Of a DNA stretch of 10,048 nucleotides, positions 7,786 through 10,048 are shown piece by piece. Source of the DNA: Rickettsiales bacterium (lineage in GTDB: Bacteria > Pseudomonadota > Alphaproteobacteria > Rs-D84 > CACZYB01). The notes beneath the pieces are model-generated. The model ran no database searches and was not told where the DNA came from. It saw only the letters and a list, made by a program, of their open reading frames with translations. The DNA lies in assembly GCA_031276335.1 (NCBI GenBank), contig JAISNH010000102.1, forward strand, positions 1 through 10,048, in the 5' to 3' direction. Each line of letters begins with the position of its first letter. The first letter of the stretch is position 1. The position numbers were made by a program, and so were the translations under genes.

Positions 7786-8196
7786 ATGAACCACGAAAAA
7801 ACAATAATGATTGTATTGATAAGCCTGCTTAGCGGAAGCGGGGGGACATCTGCCGCATCCACGGGCAACTTCGATGCATTGGACAAGGCTCTGGAAACTT
7901 ACTGCATTCCAAAGTGCGAGTCCGGATGCAGCAAGCCGTTCCTGGCCGAATATAAGGACGGCAAGTGCAAGTGCGGAGCCAACCTGATGTACGACAGCGG
8001 ACTTAGGGAATGCGTCATAAAGTGCCCGACTGGAATGTATGTGCATAAGGGGCCGGGATGTCCGGCCGGAACGTATGCGCCGCAGGGCGCGACTTGCCCG
8101 GCAGGAAGCTACAAGCTGGGCAATACCGACGAGCATGGGGTAATGGCGGCCGGGACGACATGTCCGTCTGGAATGTACACGATAACAATCAACTAA
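7786..8196 (+). CDS. Secreted cysteine-rich protein with CP-x-G-x-Y repeats (136 aa)
   Basis: This is an exported protein of unknown function. ATG at 7786 follows GGGAGA at suitable spacing. It gives a typical signal peptide: Lys5, a hydrophobic core IMIVLISLL, then small residues ending in TSAA, with cleavage likely after Ala23 or Ala24. The frame is open back to 7726, but that start has no ribosome site and would bury the signal. The mature part has ten cysteines: a first block (CIPKCESGC, then CKC) and a second block with four copies of the form CP-x-G-x-Y (CPTGMY, CPAGTY, CPAGSY, CPSGMY). Disulfide-stabilised extracytoplasmic folding is inferred. The repeat resembles the GCC2/GCC3 or TNFR-like cysteine modules of surface proteins. 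A second such gene lies 69 bases downstream on the same strand, so the pair probably has a related role. Confidence 0.8.
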   Translation: MNHEKTIMIVLISLLSGSGGTSAASTGNFDALDKALETYCIPKCESGCSKPFLAEYKDGKCKCGANLMYDSGLRECVIKCPTGMYVHKGPGCPAGTYAPQGATCPAGSYKLGNTDEHGVMAAGTTCPSGMYTITIN

Positions 8197-8205
8197 TCCG
8201 GCTGT

Positions 8206-8235
8206 GTCATGCCGGGAAGGCCGGCATCCATCGTC
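8206..8235 (+). repeat. REP-like palindromic element, copy A (30 bp)
   Basis: This 30-base element begins with GTCAT and ends with ATCCATCGTC. It contains the stem ATGCCGG (8209-8215) and CCGGCAT (8221-8227) around the loop GAAGG. An identical 30-base copy is at 8998-9027. It sits in the 69-base gap between the two cysteine-rich genes, so it would be transcribed as a hairpin if they are co-transcribed. Confidence 0.85.
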
Positions 8236-8265
8236 GGATAAAAAAGATAAACAAGGGGAAAAATC

Positions 8266-8874
8266 ATGAAGAAAACTACATTATCGATAATATCACTATT
8301 AACAATATCAACCTCCGCCGGGGCGCAGGGCGTACAGTGCATGCCGTGCCTGGCGGGGACTTATGCCGCGGCCGGAGCGACGGAGTGCAAGCCGTGTCCG
8401 TACGGAACGTATCAGCCGAATATAATGGCGGGCAGCTGCATTACGTGCCCTGGCGGAAAGTATTGTCCGTCTGGAGCATCCGCGCCGCAGACCTGTCCGG
8501 GGGGAAAGTATTGCCCGTTGGAAGGCAGGGCTACTGAATGTCCGATTGACCATTACTGCCCTCAAGGAAGTACATCGCCGATAATATGCCCTAGTGGCTA
8601 TAAGTCCATTGTTAGCAGTTCTAGCTGTACTAAGTGTCCTAGCTATACCCAAGGACCTATTGCTGGCGGCAATAATTACTTCAATCGTTCGAATTCTTTT
8701 ATATATTGTAAATTACATTATAATGGTGATTGCGTGCTTGATTTGTCCCAGTCGCATGGCGGCTGCGTCGGCAGCAACTACAGCGGCAGCAACTACTGCT
8801 CGGATACCGGTTCGAATGGTGTGACTCTTCGGGATTTGGCCAACAGTTTCTGTGCAAATGGAGGAAGCTTTTGA
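8266..8874 (+). CDS. Secreted cysteine-rich repeat protein (202 aa, 19 cysteines)
   Basis: This is an exported protein of unknown function. ATG at 8266 follows AAGGGG at 7-base spacing. The signal peptide starts MKK, has a hydrophobic core and ends in AGA before Gln21, a good cleavage site. Residues 25-124 form a cysteine-rich domain with motifs such as C-x2-C-x2-GTY (CMPCLAGTY, CKPCPYGTY) and the identical nonapeptide TCPGGKYCP at 60-68 and 76-84. The spacing recalls GCC2/GCC3 or ephrin-receptor-like modules. Residues about 125-202 are different: Asn, Ser and Gly-rich with five cysteines, and coded by visibly AT-richer codons, which suggests a separate domain or origin. It has no transmembrane anchor or recognised sorting signal after the signal peptide. 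The related gene lies just upstream, and identical 30-base palindromic elements flank this one. Surface or periplasmic location is inferred. Confidence 0.83.
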   Translation: MKKTTLSIISLLTISTSAGAQGVQCMPCLAGTYAAAGATECKPCPYGTYQPNIMAGSCITCPGGKYCPSGASAPQTCPGGKYCPLEGRATECPIDHYCPQGSTSPIICPSGYKSIVSSSSCTKCPSYTQGPIAGGNNYFNRSNSFIYCKLHYNGDCVLDLSQSHGGCVGSNYSGSNYCSDTGSNGVTLRDLANSFCANGGSF

Positions 8875-8881
8875 GGTTGCC

Positions 8882-8902
8882 ATTCCCGGCTCGTCCGGGA
8901 AT
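8882..8902 (+). repeat. Stem-loop just after the second cysteine-rich gene
   Basis: ATTCCCGG (8882-8889) pairs perfectly with CCGGGAAT (8895-8902) around the loop CTCGT. It starts 7 bases after the stop codon at 8874. It could reduce read-through or protect the 3' end, but only TTTG follows, not a T-run, so it is listed as a repeat and not a firm terminator. Confidence 0.6.
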
Positions 8903-8918
8903 TTGCCTCTCCCGCCGC

Positions 8919-8942
8919 GTCATTCCCGCGAAAGCGGGAATC
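8919..8942 (+). repeat. REP-like element with 8-bp stem and GAAA tetraloop
   Basis: GTC precedes the stem ATTCCCGC (8922-8929), which pairs with GCGGGAAT (8934-8941) around GAAA (8930-8933), a GNRA-type loop; a final C follows. The ATTCCC...GGGAAT type is known as an abundant dispersed repeat in several proteobacteria (for example the neisserial dRS3 class). Kinship with that class is not shown here. Confidence 0.75.
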
Positions 8943-8946
8943 TTAC

Positions 8947-8982
8947 GGGATGAAGCCTTGTTATGGTCTTCTGCTTCATCCC
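8947..8982. repeat. 10-bp perfect inverted repeat with 16-base loop
   Basis: GGGATGAAGC (8947-8956) is the exact reverse complement of GCTTCATCCC (8973-8982). It lacks the GTCAT frame of its neighbours, so it may be a different element. No T-run follows on either strand. Confidence 0.65.
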
Positions 8983-8997
8983 TCCCTGAAATCAATC

Positions 8998-9027
8998 GTC
9001 ATGCCGGGAAGGCCGGCATCCATCGTC
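8998..9027 (+). repeat. REP-like palindromic element, copy B (30 bp)
   Basis: This is identical over 30 bases to the element at 8206-8235 and in the same orientation. The stem is ATGCCGG (9001-9007) with CCGGCAT (9013-9019). Sequence outside the 30 bases differs between the copies. The two copies bracket the 8266-8874 gene. Confidence 0.88.
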
Positions 9028-9044
9028 ATGCAAAATAATCCTTT

Positions 9045-9130
9045 GTCATTGTCGGGCGTGACCCGACAATCCAGGTGGCGAAAAGGTCTTTCATATAACC
9101 TGGATTCCCCGGTCAAGCCGTGGAATGACA
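9045..9130. repeat. Pair of inverted REP-like elements (BIME-like)
   Basis: The left unit has the 9-base stem ATTGTCGGG (9048-9056) and CCCGACAAT (9062-9070), preceded by GTC and followed by CCAGG. The right unit is in the opposite orientation: ATTCCCCGG (9104-9112) with CCGTGGAAT (9118-9126), one mismatch, then GACA. Between them AATCCAGGT (9068-9076) and ACCTGGATT (9098-9106) are exact complements, so the pair can also fold as one long cruciform. This head-to-head arrangement resembles bacterial interspersed mosaic elements. Confidence 0.75.
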
Positions 9131-9184
9131 GAAGCCCCCGTCGTTCCCGCGACGCCTCCGCGCCGGCATTGCCAATAACCGATA

Positions 9185-9218
9185 GCAGAACCCCTGATCT
9201 TATGACCAGGGGTTCTGC
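9185..9218 (-). terminator. 12-bp perfect hairpin, possible terminator of the 9239-9586 gene
   Basis: GCAGAACCCCTG (9185-9196) is the exact reverse complement of CAGGGGTTCTGC (9207-9218), with a 10-base loop. On the minus strand it begins 20 bases after the stop of the small minus-strand gene. The stem is the longest in the window. A proper T-run is missing (TATCGGTTATT follows on that strand), so efficient intrinsic termination is uncertain. It may instead be another repeat. Confidence 0.4.
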
Positions 9219-9238
9219 CGTAGAAAAACTGATGCGCC

Positions 9239-9586
9239 CTACGCGGTCTTTCGCGCGGCTCCGGCCGTTCCAAGTTCCGATTCCAGGCGCAGCATCTGCT
9301 CGCGGGAATCTTCGAATATGAACAGCTTCAGCCGGTCTGCGATTTCGCTGTCGGCCATGCCCTGCGTCGGCTCGGAAAAGGACTGCCGCCGTATCTGCAT
9401 GGAGGTGTATGCGCCGATGAGCTCGTCGCGCGCCAGCATTTCGATTCCGCCCCGCTTTCCGTTGCGGATGTTCTTGGCCAGCGCCTCCTTCAGCGATACC
9501 GTCTCGCCGTTCTTGTTCACCCACGCCAAGTCTTCGAGTATGGCGTCGATGACCGTCATAAGGACCGTCTTGTTCTTGCTCTCCAT
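9239..9586 (-). CDS. Hypothetical small cytoplasmic protein (115 aa)
   Basis: I do not recognise this family. ATG at 9586 is chosen because AAGGAGAGG lies just upstream at good spacing. The frame is open to 9655, but those extra residues have no ribosome site and cross the promoter. The product is charged, mainly helical and lacks a signal peptide or membrane segment. It starts MESKNKTVLMTVIDAILEDL, continues with WVNKNGETVSLKEALAKN, and ends in an acidic helix (EDSREQMLRLESELG) and an Ala/Lys-rich tail. Third-position GC matches the mur genes, supporting real, resident coding. It is divergent from mraZ with 222 bases between the starts, has its own promoter, and may be followed by a hairpin. 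Co-regulation with mraZ is possible but not shown. Confidence 0.75.
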   Translation of the reverse strand: MESKNKTVLMTVIDAILEDLAWVNKNGETVSLKEALAKNIRNGKRGGIEMLARDELIGAYTSMQIRRQSFSEPTQGMADSEIADRLKLFIFEDSREQMLRLESELGTAGAARKTA

Positions 9587-9626
9587 TTGCCTCTCCTTTT
9601 TATTGTCCAACCCCTTCACACCACTA

Positions 9627-9655
9627 TTTATGAACCATCCCGATTCTCTTGTCAA
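9627..9655 (-). promoter_or_regulatory. Promoter of the 9239-9586 gene
   Basis: On the minus strand a perfect -35 TTGACA (9655-9650) is followed by a 17-base spacer and the -10 CATAAA (9632-9627, 4 of 6). Transcription would start near 9620, about 35 bases before the ATG at 9586. Confidence 0.65.
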
Positions 9656-9765
9656 GTAAAAAAATGCAAAATCGAAGCTTTTATTTGCATAATAGGAATT
9701 TTATCGGCATTTATAAGCAATTAGGCATATTTTGCCATTGAAATCCATTATTTTGTCATTGACAA
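9656..9765. promoter_or_regulatory. AT-rich divergent control region with dyads
   Basis: This stretch between the two opposing promoters is visibly AT-rich against a GC-rich background. It contains the inverted repeat ATGCAAA (9664-9670) and TTTGCAT (9684-9690), almost centred on AAGCTT (9675-9680). It also has GGCA...TGCC (9724-9736) and the perfect dyad TTGTCA-T-TGACAA (9753-9765), which covers the mraZ -35. These could be operators or flexible upstream promoter DNA. No named regulator site is recognised. Confidence 0.4.
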
Positions 9766-9787
9766 CCATAAGGCGCCATAATAAGAT
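9759..9787 (+). promoter_or_regulatory. Promoter of mraZ
   Basis: A perfect -35 TTGACA (9759-9764), a 17-base spacer and the -10 TAAGAT (9782-9787, 4 of 6) point to transcription starting near 9794, about 15 bases before the mraZ ATG. The -35 lies in a perfect 13-base dyad, TTGTCATTGACAA (9753-9765). Confidence 0.65.
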
Positions 9788-9808
9788 GAGGTTATCAAAG
9801 AGGTGGCG

Positions 9809-10048
9809 ATGGCGTTGTTTCTGGGCACGGTGCAAAATAAAATAGACGCGAAGGGGCGGGTATCCGTCCCCTCCGACTTCCGCCTTGCCGTCAGGGACGG
9901 CGATTTCCAGGGGGTGATCCTGTACCATTCCTTCACCGGCCGCTGCATCGAGGGTTGCACCATGGAGCGCATGCAGAAGCTTTCCGATGCCGCCGACAGC
10001 CTCGACCTGTTCGCCGAGGAAACGCAGAACTTGAGCTCGCTGATTTTT
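9809..10048 (+). CDS. mraZ: Transcriptional regulator MraZ, N-terminal part
   Basis: The frame is open from ATG at 9809 to the window end, 80 codons without a stop, so roughly half of a typical MraZ of about 150 residues is present. The product starts MALFLGTVQNKIDAKGRVSV, the typical N terminus with the first AbrB-like swapped-hairpin motif (D-x-KGR-x-x-x-P, residues 13-21, then FR). It continues with GVILYHSF and EGC-x-MERM, as in alphaproteobacterial MraZ. MraZ is a ring-forming DNA-binding protein that regulates its own dcw operon. GAGG lies 5 bases before the ATG. Here it is on the strand opposite to mraY. Downstream genes are not visible; rsmH, ftsL and ftsI are expected from the usual order. 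Confidence 0.95.
   Translation, partial: MALFLGTVQNKIDAKGRVSVPSDFRLAVRDGDFQGVILYHSFTGRCIEGCTMERMQKLSDAADSLDLFAEETQNLSSLIF

Larger units (their letters stand above)
8875..9238. other. Gene-free interval filled with stem-loop (REP-like) elements
   Basis: No convincing ORF occurs in these 364 bases. Seven stem-loops follow one another: 8882-8902, 8922-8941, 8947-8982, 9001-9019, 9048-9070, 9104-9126 and 9185-9218. Several share the outer frame (G)TCAT...AT(C)C(A) while the stem cores differ, as in interspersed palindromic repeat families. A partial, decayed copy lies at 9140-9152. The interval separates the convergent gene ends at 8874 (+) and 9239 (-), a common location for such elements. Confidence 0.8.

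Noticed and set aside
8882..8982. Intrinsic terminators after the 8266-8874 gene
   Set aside because: The stems are good, but none is followed by a T-run on the plus strand, so they are recorded as repeats only.
8206..9027. Insertion sequence or transposon bounded by the 30-base repeats
   Set aside because: The repeats are direct, not terminal inverted, and no transposase is encoded between or beside them. Recombination by homology is the more modest reading.
8875..9238. CRISPR array
   Set aside because: The repeats are palindromic, differ in core sequence and orientation, and have irregular spacing. There are no uniform spacers and no cas genes.
9765..9811. MraZ autoregulatory boxes upstream of mraZ
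   Set aside because: Only one GGTGGC-like stretch is present, and it is part of the ribosome site. Two or three spaced TGGG or GTGG boxes would be needed.
1..10048. tRNA or rRNA genes
   Set aside because: No cloverleaf with a T-loop consensus and no rRNA-like block was seen on either strand.

Overview
The window looks like a chromosomal piece of an alphaproteobacterium. The MraZ, MurJ C-terminus and Mur ligase sequences read as alphaproteobacterial. The proteins use ordinary TGA, TAG and TAA stops, so the standard bacterial code applies. Signal-peptide-bearing cysteine-rich proteins with CP-x-G-x-Y repeats and a dense set of palindromic intergenic repeats suggest an uncultivated, possibly host-associated lineage. 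That placement is from recollection and could not be checked here.

Layout. Positions 1-359 (+) hold the C-terminal end of a MurJ-like lipid II flippase. It meets murB tail to tail, and the two stop codons share the palindrome CTAG. From 7422 down to 356 (-) runs a tightly packed peptidoglycan operon, mraY-murD-ftsW-murG-murC-murB, with gaps of 4-6 bases or overlaps of 4-14 bases. A near-consensus extended -10 promoter (7483-7455) drives it. These six genes make lipid I (MraY) and lipid II (MurG), supply earlier cytoplasmic steps (MurB, MurC, MurD) and polymerise glycan at the septum (FtsW). The adjacent MurJ would flip lipid II, so almost everything at the left is one pathway.

Positions 7440-9238 are an accessory island: a small unknown ORF (7493-7726), two secreted cysteine-rich proteins (7786-8196 and 8266-8874), and a 364-base gene-free stretch packed with stem-loops of a REP-like family. 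One 30-base element occurs identically on both sides of the second cysteine-rich gene. A small unknown helical protein follows on the minus strand (9239-9586). It is divergent, across an AT-rich regulatory region with two recognisable promoters, from the start of mraZ (9809 to the window end, +).

The main structural point is that the division and cell-wall (dcw) cluster is split. mraZ, normally its first gene, faces away from mraY, with about 2.4 kb of unrelated genes between them. One inversion of an ancestral mraZ-to-murF block would give exactly this head-to-head arrangement. ddl and ftsQAZ, which usually follow murB, are replaced here by convergent murJ.
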